From positions 1,104,852-1,168,851 of the forward strand of contig NZ_LT592170.1 in assembly GCF_900088825.1 (NCBI RefSeq): a DNA stretch of 64,000 nucleotides. Reading direction: 5' to 3'. This stretch comes from Thiomonas delicata (GTDB lineage: Bacteria; Pseudomonadota; Gammaproteobacteria; Burkholderiales; Burkholderiaceae_C). The first letter of the stretch is position 1. Each line of letters starts with the position of its first letter. This document shows, piece by piece, positions 1 through 9,478 of the stretch. The translations under genes were made by a program, and so were the position numbers. The notes below the pieces were generated by a model, which saw nothing but the letters and a program-made list of their open reading frames with translations, was not told the DNA's origin and ran no database searches.

Positions 1-1001
1 GAAACGATGGAGCCGCCGCCAAAGGCGTTGGCGTGATCTTCCAGCTTGTTGTAGGCCAAGGAGACATTGTTGCCCGAGAACTTGACGCCGCCGCGCAAGC
101 CCCAGAGCGTGGAATCGACCGCTCCGCCTTTGCCAAACAGCGTTGCCTTGTACTTCTGAAACATCGAGCCGCCCGTCTGATGCATGAACTGCGCATCGAC
201 GTAGGGGGCGAAAGCGTCGTGGGCTTTGCCGAAAGCGTAGCCGCCATTCAGATAGGTGCTGCGCGCAAAGTCGGTGTAGTCATAGAACCAGGCCTCCCCA
301 TGAATGGGGCCAGAGTGATAGCGTGCGCCGATCACGCTGGTGCCGCTGGCTTCGGGAAGTACGGTTTTCTTAGGAAACACCGTGGTTGTGCCGTACAGCT
401 CATCGTCTTCGTAGCCGTTGGGGTAGTAGAGGTTGTCGTGCGTGAAACCATCGGAGGTCCGGCTCTTGAAGGCGTTGATGCGCGTGGCCATCAACTGCAA
501 ACCTTTCATGGGCGCGATCGAGGCCCATACCCCCTGGAAGGTCTGGGGGATCATCCGGGAGTCCCGCGCCCCCATCCAGGGTGTGTTGATGATCTGACGC
601 CCGGCGCGAATCAGTGCGCCGTCACGCGCGTATTGGACATAGGCCTGTCCGACCGTGGTCAGTGAGGACTTGGCGCCCATCAGTGTGGTCTCGTGCGCCT
701 TGTCTCCAGCCGGGAAGGTTTCGATGGCATTGGCGTTGTAGACGCTCAGCCCGAGTCCGAAACCCCCGAGAAAGGGATCTGTGGTGATGTTGAGGCCTTC
801 GCCTAGGGCCGAGGATCGCTGATCCGGCTTGGTCGGTGCGCCGTAGTTCTTGTTGAAACCATAGAGGCGCACAAATCCCGAAACATGAAAGAAGCTCGCT
901 GGTGATGCGGCCTGGGACGGCGTTGGCAGGCTGAGTACCGAAGCGGCACTGAGGGCCAGAGCCAACAAGGGCTTGCGAAAGGTGAAGGGATGGGTCGTCA
1001 T
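1..1001 (-). CDS. OprD-like outer-membrane porin, 3' end outside window
   Basis: The leftward frame opens at ATG 1001 and runs off the window edge after about 333 codons, so the C-terminus is missing. Residues 1-31 form a signal peptide: basic start, Ala/Leu-rich core and an AxA-type site (SQAAS). The mature part is rich in Gly, Tyr and alternating polar/apolar strands, with phrases such as GFVRLYGFNKNYG and AGRQIINTPWMGARDSRM that recall OprD-family channels for small anionic or amino-acid-like solutes. It would sit in the outer membrane as a trimeric beta-barrel; the substrate cannot be read. It lies downstream of a tautomerase gene on the same strand, with about 300 bp between them that may hold its own promoter. 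A general aromatic-acid porin is also possible. Confidence 0.75.
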   Translation of the reverse strand, partial: MTTHPFTFRKPLLALALSAASVLSLPTPSQAASPASFFHVSGFVRLYGFNKNYGAPTKPDQRSSALGEGLNITTDPFLGGFGLGLSVYNANAIETFPAGDKAHETTLMGAKSSLTTVGQAYVQYARDGALIRAGRQIINTPWMGARDSRMIPQTFQGVWASIAPMKGLQLMATRINAFKSRTSDGFTHDNLYYPNGYEDDELYGTTTVFPKKTVLPEASGTSVIGARYHSGPIHGEAWFYDYTDFARSTYLNGGYAFGKAHDAFAPYVDAQFMHQTGGSMFQKYKATLFGKGGAVDSTLWGLRGGVKFSGNNVSLAYNKLEDHANAFGGGSIV

Positions 1002-1301
1002 TTCAGGGATGTTGGTGTTATGAACCCGGCCGAGCATTCGTGGCTGACCGTAAAGGGTTTCATGCTACTGAACAGAAATGACGAAACGATGAAATTAATT
1101 TTTTGTCACTAAACGTTTCGCTCGGTTGCAGTTATGCCCGTTATTTTCACTCGTATAGTCCTCCAGCAGTTTCGGTGGAAGCGGGGTCACTTCAGCGGTG
1201 GCTCGATAGCACCGCTGATCGTTGGCGCCATGCGGTGGGTCGGCATCAGGGTGTCGTGGGCGTGGCGCTGAAGGCCGCCAGGAACAGCGGCAGCTATAGG
1301 A

Positions 1302-1721
1302 TCAAGGGCCGTTGGGGGCGGAACCCAAGTCCAAGGCCTGATAGTGTCTGTCCTGCGTGACGCCGCCGTAACCATAGGCGGTCGCACGACAGTCGATGAC
1401 ATGGATATTCGAATGCGGGTGCACATTGCCGATCCAGGTCGAGAGCGCTTGGAATGCCTCGCGCTGAAAGATGGCCTTCTCGTCCCGCGTATTGGTTTCG
1501 TCCGTGACGGTCACTTCCAGGCGGAAGGCATTGCGCCCCAACTCTTGCAGCGACTGATCTGCGATGAACCAATCGGCATGGGGGACGTAGCGCACGAGGA
1601 CAGAGGTACGCCTCAGATCCTTGCGCAACAGTTTGCAGGCGAGTGCGCCAATCCTCTTGCTCAGATCGCGGCTCAGTTCAGGGTCAGGGCTTCCAGAAAG
1701 ATGCAGGGTGATGAAGGGCAT
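1302..1721 (-). CDS. Tautomerase (4-oxalocrotonate tautomerase-like) family protein
   Basis: This encodes 139 residues starting MPFITLHLSG. Pro2 becomes the N-terminal catalytic proline after Met removal, the hallmark of the tautomerase superfamily, which interconverts enol and keto acids. I chose ATG 1721 because it exposes this proline; an upstream in-frame ATG at 1775 would bury it. The protein is about twice the size of classical 4-OT (about 62 residues), so it probably belongs to a fused or longer subfamily. It diverges from a LysR gene starting 97 bp away (1818), a usual arrangement for a regulator and its target. Substrate unknown. Confidence 0.75.
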   Translation of the reverse strand: MPFITLHLSGSPDPELSRDLSKRIGALACKLLRKDLRRTSVLVRYVPHADWFIADQSLQELGRNAFRLEVTVTDETNTRDEKAIFQREAFQALSTWIGNVHPHSNIHVIDCRATAYGYGGVTQDRHYQALDLGSAPNGP

Positions 1722-1795
1722 GGGGCAGTTCCGAATCGTGAAGGGATGCCCGCAGGTTAGAAGGAATCCATTCACATCAAAAGCGGGAACTTATG

Positions 1796-1828
1796 ATGGC
1801 ATCCATCGGATAAGCCGATGGATGCCAT
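1796..1828. promoter_or_regulatory. 14-bp perfect inverted repeat across the LysR start codon
   Basis: The arms ATGGCATCCATCGG (1796-1809) and its exact reverse complement (1815-1828) are separated by 5 nt. The repeat covers the LysR start at 1818 and the alternative ATG at 1827. It could be an autoregulatory operator, or an mRNA hairpin that hides the start codon. Confidence 0.55.
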
Positions 1829-2756
1829 GCACTATTTCGACATTACTCTCCTCCAGGCACTCATTGCCGTTGCCGACGCGGGCAGTCTTACTGCGGCGGC
1901 CCCGCGACTGTGCCGCTCACAATCGGCCGTCAGCGAACAAATCCGTAAGTTGGAGGAGCACTGCGGCGCGCTCTTGTTTCATCGGGGCAAGAAGGGAATC
2001 TCCCTGACGCCCGCAGGACAACGTCTACTCGGGCATGCCCGTCAGCTGGTGGCCCAGCACGAATGTGTTTATCAGGAGATGCGGGGTATGCAGCTGGCAG
2101 GCGACCTGCGTCTAGCGATCACCGACTACTTCCGCCCCACAGTCATTGCACAGCTGCTGCGCCAGGTTCGCATGCGATACCCGCACCTCCGCTTGCATGT
2201 TTCGATCCGAAAGAGCGAAATCATCGAAAGCGGACAGGCGGACACAGACTTCGACATTGGCCTATCCATGCGCATACTGGACAGCCACGCGGCGCGCAGG
2301 TCGCAAACGTCGAAGGCGAAACGTCTGCACGTGCTGCGTGAACCCTTGGCATGGATTGCCGAACCTTCTTGGGTACACGAAGGTGGCAAACCTTTGCCCC
2401 TGGTCGTTCTCCCCGAGACCTGTGCCCTTCAGCAGTTCATTGTGCGCACGCTGCACGCCAATCGCATGCCATACTTTATCGCCCATAGTGCCTCCGGCGT
2501 TCTTGGCTTGCAGCTCGCTCTGGCGGCAGGGCTTGGCATCTCCTGTCTGAATGCATCGGCCATTCCAGCCGGAATGCGCCGGATGGACCCATCTGCGGAT
2601 TGCCCCTTGCCGGATTTGCCCGATGTCGAGTTCAGCTTGTGCGTGCCCCATGAAAAGGCCGATGCGCTGGTGGAGGGCACGTTGTCCGTCTTGCGGGCCG
2701 CGTTTTCGGGGGACGCCTCCAGCGCGACGGCACAGACCAGTCCGAACTGGACCTGA
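1818..2756 (+). CDS. LysR-family transcriptional regulator
   Basis: The product has 312 residues. Residues 8-66 form the winged HTH typical of LysR proteins (LTAAAPRLCRSQSAVSEQIRKLEE), followed by a linker helix and a type-2 periplasmic-binding-like effector domain (about 95-295). It diverges from the tautomerase gene at 1721 and probably controls it, with the shared 97-bp gap as operator. The start is ATG 1818, but MHYFDITLL at 1827 would also fit the usual LysR N-terminus. A perfect inverted repeat covers both candidate starts. The effector is unknown. Confidence 0.85.
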   Translation: MDAMHYFDITLLQALIAVADAGSLTAAAPRLCRSQSAVSEQIRKLEEHCGALLFHRGKKGISLTPAGQRLLGHARQLVAQHECVYQEMRGMQLAGDLRLAITDYFRPTVIAQLLRQVRMRYPHLRLHVSIRKSEIIESGQADTDFDIGLSMRILDSHAARRSQTSKAKRLHVLREPLAWIAEPSWVHEGGKPLPLVVLPETCALQQFIVRTLHANRMPYFIAHSASGVLGLQLALAAGLGISCLNASAIPAGMRRMDPSADCPLPDLPDVEFSLCVPHEKADALVEGTLSVLRAAFSGDASSATAQTSPNWT

Positions 2757-2785
2757 TGCAGCCAAAGGCTGCCCGTCCCAGCTCA

Positions 2786-3646
2786 TCACACCAGCGGCAC
2801 GTAGATATCGGTTTGCCAGTCTTCCATGGGCGTTTCCGGATAGACGCTCAGGTAGTGGAAGAACAGCGGATGATCGCGCAACTCCTCGCCGCTGCCCGGA
2901 AGCCAGTCGCGGTAGATCGGATAAATGCTCTCGCCGATATGGTCAGGTGACCCGACATGGCGGATGACCGCACATCGTCCGCCGGGAATGATGTCCTCGC
3001 AGACGCCCACACTGTTGGGCGCGACAGGCTCCTGCATTTCCCCGCAGATCGCAAAGCGAAACGAGTCCGGCGGCGTGGTCTCGGGATTGCTGTAGGGAAT
3101 GCCGAAGGTGCGACTGGACGCCACGGGCGATTGCCCGGACTGCATGCGCCACTCAATGAACTGACGCACGCTTGCGTTGAGCAGGCCGGGCGCACCGTGG
3201 TGTTCCAGCTTGGCAATGCGCGTCTCGGTGAAATCGATGATCTGAACTTGCATAGACAGCTTCCTTGAAAGGTGAGGGATGACGAAAGACGCACTCCAGA
3301 CCTGCCAACTGGGACGACGACGGAACTGACTGGGTGTCAGCCCGAATGCCCGCTTGAACGCCCGGCTGAAGGCCTCGGGGCTGTCAAACCCGGCATCGAG
3401 CGCGGCGTCGAGGACGGTGCAGCGCTTTTGCGAGGCCAGGCGTCGCGCGGCGCCGCGCAAACGCATCATCTGCACATAGCGCGCGACCGGCACCCCCACA
3501 TAGCCCGTGAATTGGCGGTGAAAGTGATAGGCCGAGAAGCTGGCAACCCGACTCAACACCGCCACGGACAGATCGCCGTCCAGATGGGCATCGATGTGGG
3601 CGAGCACAGCGTCAAAGCGCTTCGCGTAGGCGGTGTGGGCGGGCAT
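2786..3646 (-). CDS. AraC-family regulator with GyrI-like effector domain
   Basis: The product has 286 residues. Residues 10-108 carry two AraC-type HTH motifs (LSRVASFSAYHFHRQF and VLDAALDAGFDSPEAFSRAFKR). Residues 128-286 look like a GyrI/Rob-type small-molecule-binding domain ending PMEDWQTDIYVPLV. This is the SoxS/Rob-GyrI fusion plan, in which the C-terminal half binds hydrophobic or drug-like ligands. It faces the end of the upstream LysR gene tail to tail with a 29-bp gap. No obvious target gene is adjacent, since the next 950 bp look empty. Confidence 0.85.
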   Translation of the reverse strand: MPAHTAYAKRFDAVLAHIDAHLDGDLSVAVLSRVASFSAYHFHRQFTGYVGVPVARYVQMMRLRGAARRLASQKRCTVLDAALDAGFDSPEAFSRAFKRAFGLTPSQFRRRPSWQVWSASFVIPHLSRKLSMQVQIIDFTETRIAKLEHHGAPGLLNASVRQFIEWRMQSGQSPVASSRTFGIPYSNPETTPPDSFRFAICGEMQEPVAPNSVGVCEDIIPGGRCAVIRHVGSPDHIGESIYPIYRDWLPGSGEELRDHPLFFHYLSVYPETPMEDWQTDIYVPLV

Positions 3647-4600
3647 AGTCTGGCTGGAGTGGTGAGCGATATGGGGTCGCAGGCACCCAAGGCTCTGCGC
3701 CTAGCCAGCCTTGCGGAATTCGAATTCTTTATGCGGCACGAACTGCAGACATGATGGCATAACGATTTGCGAGCGCTGTGGCTCACAGGGGCAGTTGCCA
3801 TGAAGGCTCTGCCATAGAGCCCACGTGCCCAAGCGGTTGGCACGATTAGACGTGCCGTCATGAGCGTTTAGACGGGTTCACCGTGCTATCTGTTGTCTTT
3901 ACTGGCGATGCGCATGGGCAGGATGGGGTGGCCCCTGATGATTCGTTTACCGATTGATGCAGGTCTATTGGGAAGTGCGACGCCGAATCCAGTTCTGAGC
4001 CCGTTGATTCGAAGTGCCGAGTCTGAGCGTTGTCAGCGAAGCGTCCCCCGTTGGACGGCAATTTTTGTTCATGGAGCGCGCGATGTCGCGCCCGCTCAGC
4101 AAGAGCATTGCGCAGCTGTCCGCCCATTCCAAATCCGGGCCAGATCATGTGTCGCCCCTGACCGGATTGGGAGAGGTGGACGCACACCTCCTCACGGATT
4201 TTCGCCACCACGGCAACGCCAATTTGCCGGGGCGAGTGGGGTCCTGGCCGCGCTGAGTTCCTGACGCGAACTTCCTTGGCCGCAGCTCTCGAGCGATGAT
4301 TTTGATGTCCATTCAAGATGTCCTGGGAGGATGGTGAAGAGTCTCTGGTGATGATCAAGACAAGCACCAGCCTGGGTGAGCTGCAGGCACAATTTATGGA
4401 ACCATCCCAGCGTTCTCAAATGAACAAATCTCTTGCCGGATGAAATGAAATCACCCACCTTTCGGGGCGCATCCGGGCTCCTGATACCTCTACCATTGAG
4501 GTCCAAACGGGCCCGGCGAATTTGCGCCGCTTCTACAGCAGCGAGCGACAGGATGCAGTGAACCGGATCCAAGCGCTTCCTTCGTTTCCTGAATGTCAGC
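3647..4600. other. Intergenic or degraded stretch without a convincing gene
   Basis: About 950 bp lie between the AraC-type regulator and the next LysR gene. Several 80-170-codon open frames exist on both strands (for example 3858-4367 leftward), but none has a recognisable domain, a good ribosome site or natural-looking composition. It may be the relic of a lost gene. The last 100 bp should hold the promoter of the LysR gene at 4601. Confidence 0.4.
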
Positions 4601-5521
4601 GTGTTCTCAAAAATTCCCTTGACGGCGTTGCGGGCCTTCGAATCCGCGGCGAGATTGGGCAGCTTCAAGACGGCGGCCAGCGAACTTGCCGTCACGCCGA
4701 CGGCGATCTCGCATCAGATCAAAACCCTCGAGACCTGGCTGGGTTTGCTGCTGTTTGAACGCAAGCCGTCAGGCGTAAGCCTGACGCTGAGCGGCCAACA
4801 ACTCTATGCCGCCAGTCATGAGGCATTTCGGCGGCTCGGCGATGCGCTCGAAGCCATCCAACCAGTAGCGCCGGGAGAGACTCTGGTGCTGACCACGACG
4901 CCGTCATTCGCCGCCGCGTGGCTGATCCCGCGGTTGGAACGATTCCACGAGCGGTTCCCGCATCTTCATATCGCGGTGGAAACGAGCGACACCGTGGTCG
5001 ATCTGGAGCGCGAAGCGAGGGTGGATCTGGCCATTCGCTGCAGTTCCGAGCGCTATCCGGCACTCGTCAATCAGGAGCTTTTTGACGAGTACTTCGGGGC
5101 GTTCGCGTCCCCCGATTTCGATGAAGACCGCCCTAGCGGACGGCTTGAACTGATCGCCGTGCGCTGGGACACCTCGACTCCAAACACTGAATCCGTGACA
5201 TGGCAAGCCTGGTGCGAGCGGGCAGGAAAACAGGACTGGTTGCGGCGGTCGGTTTTACGCCACTTTGACGACGAACACTACGCCTTGCAAGCCGTCTTGC
5301 ATGGGCGGGGTGCCGTACTTGCGAGCTCCGTGCTTGTGAATGACCAAGTCATGGCGGGAGCGCTTCGACCTGTTCTGCCGTCGGTCCGCCTCCCTGGAGA
5401 TCGCTACGTGGCTTTGTGCAGGCCAGGGCGGGAGCGCGTAACGCCCATCCGCGAGTTTCTGGACTGGCTTGAAGAAGAAGCCAGCGCGACGCGCGTCGGG
5501 CTTCTCAATAGGGGGAGTTGA
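4601..5521 (+). CDS. GcvA-like LysR-family regulator
   Basis: The product has 306 residues beginning at GTG 4601 (VFSKIPLTALRAFESAARLGS). The N-terminal HTH reads SFKTAASELAVTPTAISHQIKTLE, and TTTPSFAAAWLIPRL with the following effector domain is typical of the GcvA/AmpR-like branch. GTG is chosen because the family normally starts only a few residues before the P-L-ALRAFE motif. No divergent partner is next to it, so its target is unclear. The downstream 250 bp to the next gene contain nothing recognisable. Confidence 0.85.
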   Translation: MFSKIPLTALRAFESAARLGSFKTAASELAVTPTAISHQIKTLETWLGLLLFERKPSGVSLTLSGQQLYAASHEAFRRLGDALEAIQPVAPGETLVLTTTPSFAAAWLIPRLERFHERFPHLHIAVETSDTVVDLEREARVDLAIRCSSERYPALVNQELFDEYFGAFASPDFDEDRPSGRLELIAVRWDTSTPNTESVTWQAWCERAGKQDWLRRSVLRHFDDEHYALQAVLHGRGAVLASSVLVNDQVMAGALRPVLPSVRLPGDRYVALCRPGRERVTPIREFLDWLEEEASATRVGLLNRGS

Positions 5522-5770
5522 AGGGTGGGTCGGGTGAACAGGGTCCGACTGACACAGTCATGATGCGGCTTCGATCAGCATCTCGCTGCTCGGTGTGAAC
5601 CCGATGGAATGCGGCATGGTGGATTCGCCATTAGTTTCCGGCGCGATCCGCGGCGCACGGACAGAACTGCAACGCGCGGTACTGGCGCTACAGCCCGGAT
5701 AGGCGCGGGTTTGCCGCGGGCAGCGCGGCTCGATCCCGCGCAAACCCTGCGAAGCACCGTGCAGCGGCGC

Positions 5771-6652
5771 TCAGGCGGCGCTACTCGCGCCCGCATCGAC
5801 GCGCAGGGCTTCGACCAGTCGCGTCAGCGCCGGGGTGTGCAAGGCGCGCGGCGTCACCAGCAGGGTTTGCAGCCGCGCCACGCGCTTGGGCACCGCGGCC
5901 ACGGCCAGCGCCTCGCGCTGCGGGTAGATCGCCAGCACCGAGCGCGGGATCAGGCACACGCCGACACCGCTCGCCGCGGCCGCGAGCAAGGCGTGATACG
6001 AAGCGAATTCGAGCATGCGCGCCGGCACCACGCGCAACGTCTGCAGCCACTGCTCGAAACGACGGCGGTAGGCACAGCCCTGGCCATAAAACACCAGCAC
6101 GGTCTTGCCGTCGAGAAGTTTGGGACTGGCCAGGGAGGGGTTGTCGCGCGCGCCGACCAGCACCAGTTCCTCGCGATACAGCGGCACGCTCGCGTAGCGT
6201 GCAGCGTCCACGGCCTCGCCGACGATGACCGCATCCAGCGCGCCGGCTTGCACGCGGGCGATCAATTCGCGCGAGGGCGCGGTCTGCAGTTCGACCATGA
6301 CCTCGGGATGACGGCGATGGAACTCCGCCAGCGGCAACGGCAAGCGGCTCGCGGCCACGCTTTCCATTGCGCCCAGCCGCAGTCGTCCGCCGATGCCGTC
6401 CTGGCGCACCGCGGCACGGGCGGCCTCGGCGAGGTCGAGCAGGCGCCCGGCATAGCCCAGCAGCGCATCGCCGGCCGCAGTCAGACGCAGTACGCGCCCC
6501 TCGCGTTCGAACAGCGCCACGCCCAGCGAGGTTTCCAACTGGCGGATGCGCGCGGTGATGCTCGATTGCGCGCGGTGCAGGCGCAACGCCGCGCGGCCGA
6601 TTCCGCCGGCGTCGACCACGGCTTGAAAGGCTTCCAGTTCACGCAAATCCAT
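5771..6652 (-). CDS. LysR-family regulator, divergent from a SnoaL-like gene
   Basis: The product has 293 residues. The HTH lies at about 15-60 (GGIGRAALRLHRAQSSITARIRQLE), with an effector domain at 90-285 whose pattern resembles regulators of the CysB/PtxE-like branch (GRLRLGAMESVAASRLPLPLAEF). It starts at ATG 6652 with a 111-bp divergent gap to the SnoaL-like gene at 6764, which it probably regulates. The gap holds a CTGAATT direct repeat with 21-bp spacing. Effector unknown. Confidence 0.85.
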   Translation of the reverse strand: MDLRELEAFQAVVDAGGIGRAALRLHRAQSSITARIRQLETSLGVALFEREGRVLRLTAAGDALLGYAGRLLDLAEAARAAVRQDGIGGRLRLGAMESVAASRLPLPLAEFHRRHPEVMVELQTAPSRELIARVQAGALDAVIVGEAVDAARYASVPLYREELVLVGARDNPSLASPKLLDGKTVLVFYGQGCAYRRRFEQWLQTLRVVPARMLEFASYHALLAAAASGVGVCLIPRSVLAIYPQREALAVAAVPKRVARLQTLLVTPRALHTPALTRLVEALRVDAGASSAA

Positions 6653-6677
6653 GATCGCTTCTTCCGATGTGTTTGTT

Positions 6678-6705
6678 CTGAATTATTCGCTTTTATAGCT
6701 GAATT
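6678..6705. promoter_or_regulatory. CTGAATT direct repeat in LysR/SnoaL divergent promoter
   Basis: CTGAATT occurs at 6678-6684 and 6699-6705, 21 bp (two helical turns) apart, in the AT-rich centre of the divergent gap. This suits a LysR-type binding region; the exact box is not proven. Confidence 0.3.
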
Positions 6706-6763
6706 CCGGCACCTAGCATGGTGTCAACCCTGCAAGACATCGGGTCGAAGAAAGGAAGCAGCC

Positions 6764-7264
6764 ATGCCAACATCGCAGATGCTGTCGCGAACCTACGGCC
6801 GCGGCGCAGCCGACCGTCGAATCGAGGCGCGTGAGCCATCCCTTGAGGGCGCGCGTGCCGCGCTCGAATGTTTCTACTTCGCCTTCAACCAGCGCTCGCT
6901 GGACGCATTGGAGGCCGTATGGGCGCCAGGTACGCTGATCTCGCTGGACAATCCGCTGGGCGGGATCATGCGCGGGCTCGACGACATCCGCGCGCTGTAC
7001 CGGCGCATCTTCAGCGGCCCCGCGCAGGTGTGGGTGGAGCTCCACGATGTCGTCGAATATGTGGGCGATGACACCGTCGTGTTCGCGGGTCGCGAGCGAG
7101 GCGAATTCACGCGTGACGGTCGCACGGTACCCCTGGCGATACGAACCAGTCGCGTGTTCCAGTATTTCGGTGGCCCACTCGGCTGGCGGCAGGTACACCA
7201 TCATGGATCGATCGATGACCCCGAGGCGTTGGCGCGGTACCAGCAGGCTGTCCGGGGGGCATGA
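6764..7264 (+). CDS. SnoaL-like / NTF2-like domain protein
   Basis: The product has 166 residues from ATG 6764, preceded by AAAGGAAG as ribosome site. The core (about 28-160) fits the DUF4440/SnoaL alpha+beta barrel: ALECFYFAFNQRSLDALEAVW, then IMRGLDDIRALYRRIFSGP and RTSRVFQYFGGPLGWRQVHHHGSID. Such proteins are small cytosolic ligand-binding or isomerase-like enzymes; the reaction cannot be read. It is divergent from a LysR gene and followed after 125 bp by an MFS transporter in the same direction, so the three may form a small detoxification or catabolic unit. Confidence 0.75.
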   Translation: MPTSQMLSRTYGRGAADRRIEAREPSLEGARAALECFYFAFNQRSLDALEAVWAPGTLISLDNPLGGIMRGLDDIRALYRRIFSGPAQVWVELHDVVEYVGDDTVVFAGRERGEFTRDGRTVPLAIRTSRVFQYFGGPLGWRQVHHHGSIDDPEALARYQQAVRGA

Positions 7265-7389
7265 TCGACGCGCGTGCACCTTGACTCCGCCCTGGCAATG
7301 AGCGGACCAACCAACGGGTTGCGGCGACGGTCCGCTGCGCGGCACGCCGCTGAACCAGAGCATTCTGCAATTCCCCTGTGGACACCTCC

Positions 7390-8565
7390 ATGAACACCCC
7401 TCTGCGCAATGCCCTGACCGGCATGACCGTGCTCGCCATCGGCATCGGCATCGGCCGGTTTCTGCTCACGCCGCTGCTGCCGATCATGCAGGCCGATGCC
7501 GGGCTGAGTCTGGTCGGGGGCGGCTGGCTGGCCTCGGTGAACAATATCGGCTATCTGGCCGGGGCCTTGCTGTGCACCGTGGTGGCCTTGCCGCAGCGGC
7601 AGGTGCTGCGCTGGGGACTGGTGGCGATTGCGCTGTCCACCGCGGGCATGGGACTTGCCCATGGCATGGTGCCGTGGCTGGCCTGGCGCCTGCTGGCAGG
7701 CGTCGCGGCGGCGGTGCTGATGGTGCACGGCATCGCCTGGAGCATGCGTCGCGTATCCGCACCGGTGGCGCATCCTCTGCTCGAAGCACTGGTGTTCACC
7801 GGCCCCGGCGTCGGCATCGTGGCGAGCGGCGTGGTGGTGGCTGGATTGCAGCCCCTCAGGGTGGGTTCGGCGGCGAGCTGGATCGGCTTCGGTCTGGCCT
7901 GCGCCGGGGTGATGGCGCTGCTCTGGCGCACGCTGGGCCATGCGCCCGAAGCAACCTCGGCACAGGCCGACGCGGCAAGCCCGGCGCAGCCCATGGGGCC
8001 GGCCTGGGCACTGATCGCCGCCTATGGCCTGTTCGGTTTTGGCTATGTCATCCCCGCCACCTTTCTGCCGGTCATCGCCGGCGAGCATCTGCACCTGCCC
8101 GCGCTGCGCGAGTGGTTCTGGCCGCTGTACGGTGCGGCGACCGTCGTTCTGACCCTGCTGTTACCGCGCCTTCTGCGGCACATCGACAACCGCTCCGTTC
8201 TGGCGGGTGCTTTTGTTGCGATGATTGCGGGCACCACGCTGATTCTGGTCTGGCCGAGCATTCTCGGCCTTGCGCTGGCGACCGTGTTGACCGGCAGCAT
8301 GCTCATGCCCATCCCCATGGTGGTGATGCGCGAGGCGCGGCTGCTGATGCCGCATGACCACACCCGCCTAGTCGCCGCGCTGACCGCCGCGTTCGGCGTC
8401 GGGCAGATCGTCGGGCCGCTGACGGCGGCATGGCTGGCTGCGCGGCAGCACAGCTTCGATGCGCCGCTGTTGCTGGCGGCGCTGGCGCTCCTCGTCGCGG
8501 CCACTCTTGCCCTGGTGCGGACGCGCGGTGCCAGGATTCCCACGGCCCGCAGTGTGGGCGAGTAA
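7390..8565 (+). CDS. MFS transporter, YbfB/YjiJ family
   Basis: From ATG 7390 the product has 391 residues (a GTG at 7378 would add four). It has about 12 hydrophobic segments. The start LTGMTVLAIGIGIGRFLLTPLLPIMQ and GWLASVNNIGYLAGALL are typical of the YbfB/YjiJ branch of the major facilitator superfamily, inner-membrane carriers of unknown substrate. A hydrophilic loop near residues 185-205 separates the two six-helix halves. It follows the SnoaL-like gene by 125 bp and may share its promoter. Its end converges on an ArsR-type regulator 40 bp away. Confidence 0.85.
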   Translation: MNTPLRNALTGMTVLAIGIGIGRFLLTPLLPIMQADAGLSLVGGGWLASVNNIGYLAGALLCTVVALPQRQVLRWGLVAIALSTAGMGLAHGMVPWLAWRLLAGVAAAVLMVHGIAWSMRRVSAPVAHPLLEALVFTGPGVGIVASGVVVAGLQPLRVGSAASWIGFGLACAGVMALLWRTLGHAPEATSAQADAASPAQPMGPAWALIAAYGLFGFGYVIPATFLPVIAGEHLHLPALREWFWPLYGAATVVLTLLLPRLLRHIDNRSVLAGAFVAMIAGTTLILVWPSILGLALATVLTGSMLMPIPMVVMREARLLMPHDHTRLVAALTAAFGVGQIVGPLTAAWLAARQHSFDAPLLLAALALLVAATLALVRTRGARIPTARSVGE

Positions 8566-8605
8566 CAGACTCCTGCTGCCGTCGATGCGTGAGCGCCGGC
8601 GGCGG

Positions 8606-9343
8606 TCAGCGCGGTGACTCGGGTCGGGCGCCCGCTCGATGCGTCGACACGGATTCGGCGTCGCCTGGCCAGGTGATTCCAAGCCAGTCGCGCAACCCGC
8701 GCCCGCCTGTTTCCGTCACGCTCACCGCGCGGCTGTCGAGGTGATGCCGCACCCAGCCGAGTTCCAGGCATCGGCGATAGATCGCCACGCCAACGGGGCC
8801 GCTCAAATGATGGCGGCGCTCGCTCCAGTCGATGCAGGTCTTGCTCACCGGCTGGTGGCGCAGGGCGCGCGTGTCGAGGCCGAAGTCTTCCAGCAAGTGG
8901 ATGCCACTGGGGCTGAAGCGGGCGAGGTCGTCTTCGATGTGCAGGCCGTCACGCGCGATCAGCGCATCGCAGATCGAAACCCCCAGCCGCCCGGCGAGGT
9001 GGCTGTAGCAGGTGCGCCCGGCCTGCAGCAGCGGATCGACGCGCGAGCTTGCCGCGCGCGCCGGGTTCTGCGCCGCCACCAGCATCAACGATTCCAGCAG
9101 CGCCGCCACCTGCGCCGAGGCCAGCCGGTAGTAGCGGTGGCGGCCCTGCTGCTTCGCCTCCAGCAGACCCGCCTCGCGCAGCGCGCCGAGATGCCCGCTG
9201 GTGGTGGCCGCGCTCACCCCGGCACAGGCCGCCAATTCGCCCGCAGGCAGCGCCCGGCCATCGCCCAACGCCAGCAGCATGCTGGCGCGCGCGGGTTCGC
9301 CCACCAGCGCGGCGATGCGGGCGATGTCGATGTCGTGGGTCAT
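8606..9343 (-). CDS. ArsR-family HTH regulator with long C-terminal domain
   Basis: The product has 245 residues from ATG 9343. Residues 1-90 form an ArsR winged HTH (ELAACAGVSAATTSGHLGALREAGLL, with GRHRYYRL in the wing). Residues 95-245 form the extension seen in a subgroup of ArsR-like regulators next to transporters (RTCYSHLAGRLGVSICDAL, then CIDWSERRHHLSGPVG). The open frame continues upstream, but this ATG precedes the domain directly. It is divergent (136 bp) from the multidrug-type MFS gene at 9479, its likely target. Confidence 0.85.
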   Translation of the reverse strand: MTHDIDIARIAALVGEPARASMLLALGDGRALPAGELAACAGVSAATTSGHLGALREAGLLEAKQQGRHRYYRLASAQVAALLESLMLVAAQNPARAASSRVDPLLQAGRTCYSHLAGRLGVSICDALIARDGLHIEDDLARFSPSGIHLLEDFGLDTRALRHQPVSKTCIDWSERRHHLSGPVGVAIYRRCLELGWVRHHLDSRAVSVTETGGRGLRDWLGITWPGDAESVSTHRAGARPESPR

Positions 9344-9478
9344 GGTGTGTCTCCGGCGGCATGCGGTTGGCGATGCCGTGATTGTGGCCGCAACACGCGC
9401 GGCACACTTCGGTGCGCGCCGAAGCATGGCGCATGCGTATCGCCGATGATGGCGGCATCGCCACTCGATTCCGATGCC

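Noticed and set aside
5609-6763. Upstream extension of the SnoaL-like frame
   Set aside because: It runs antisense through the LysR gene; a clear ribosome site supports ATG 6764.
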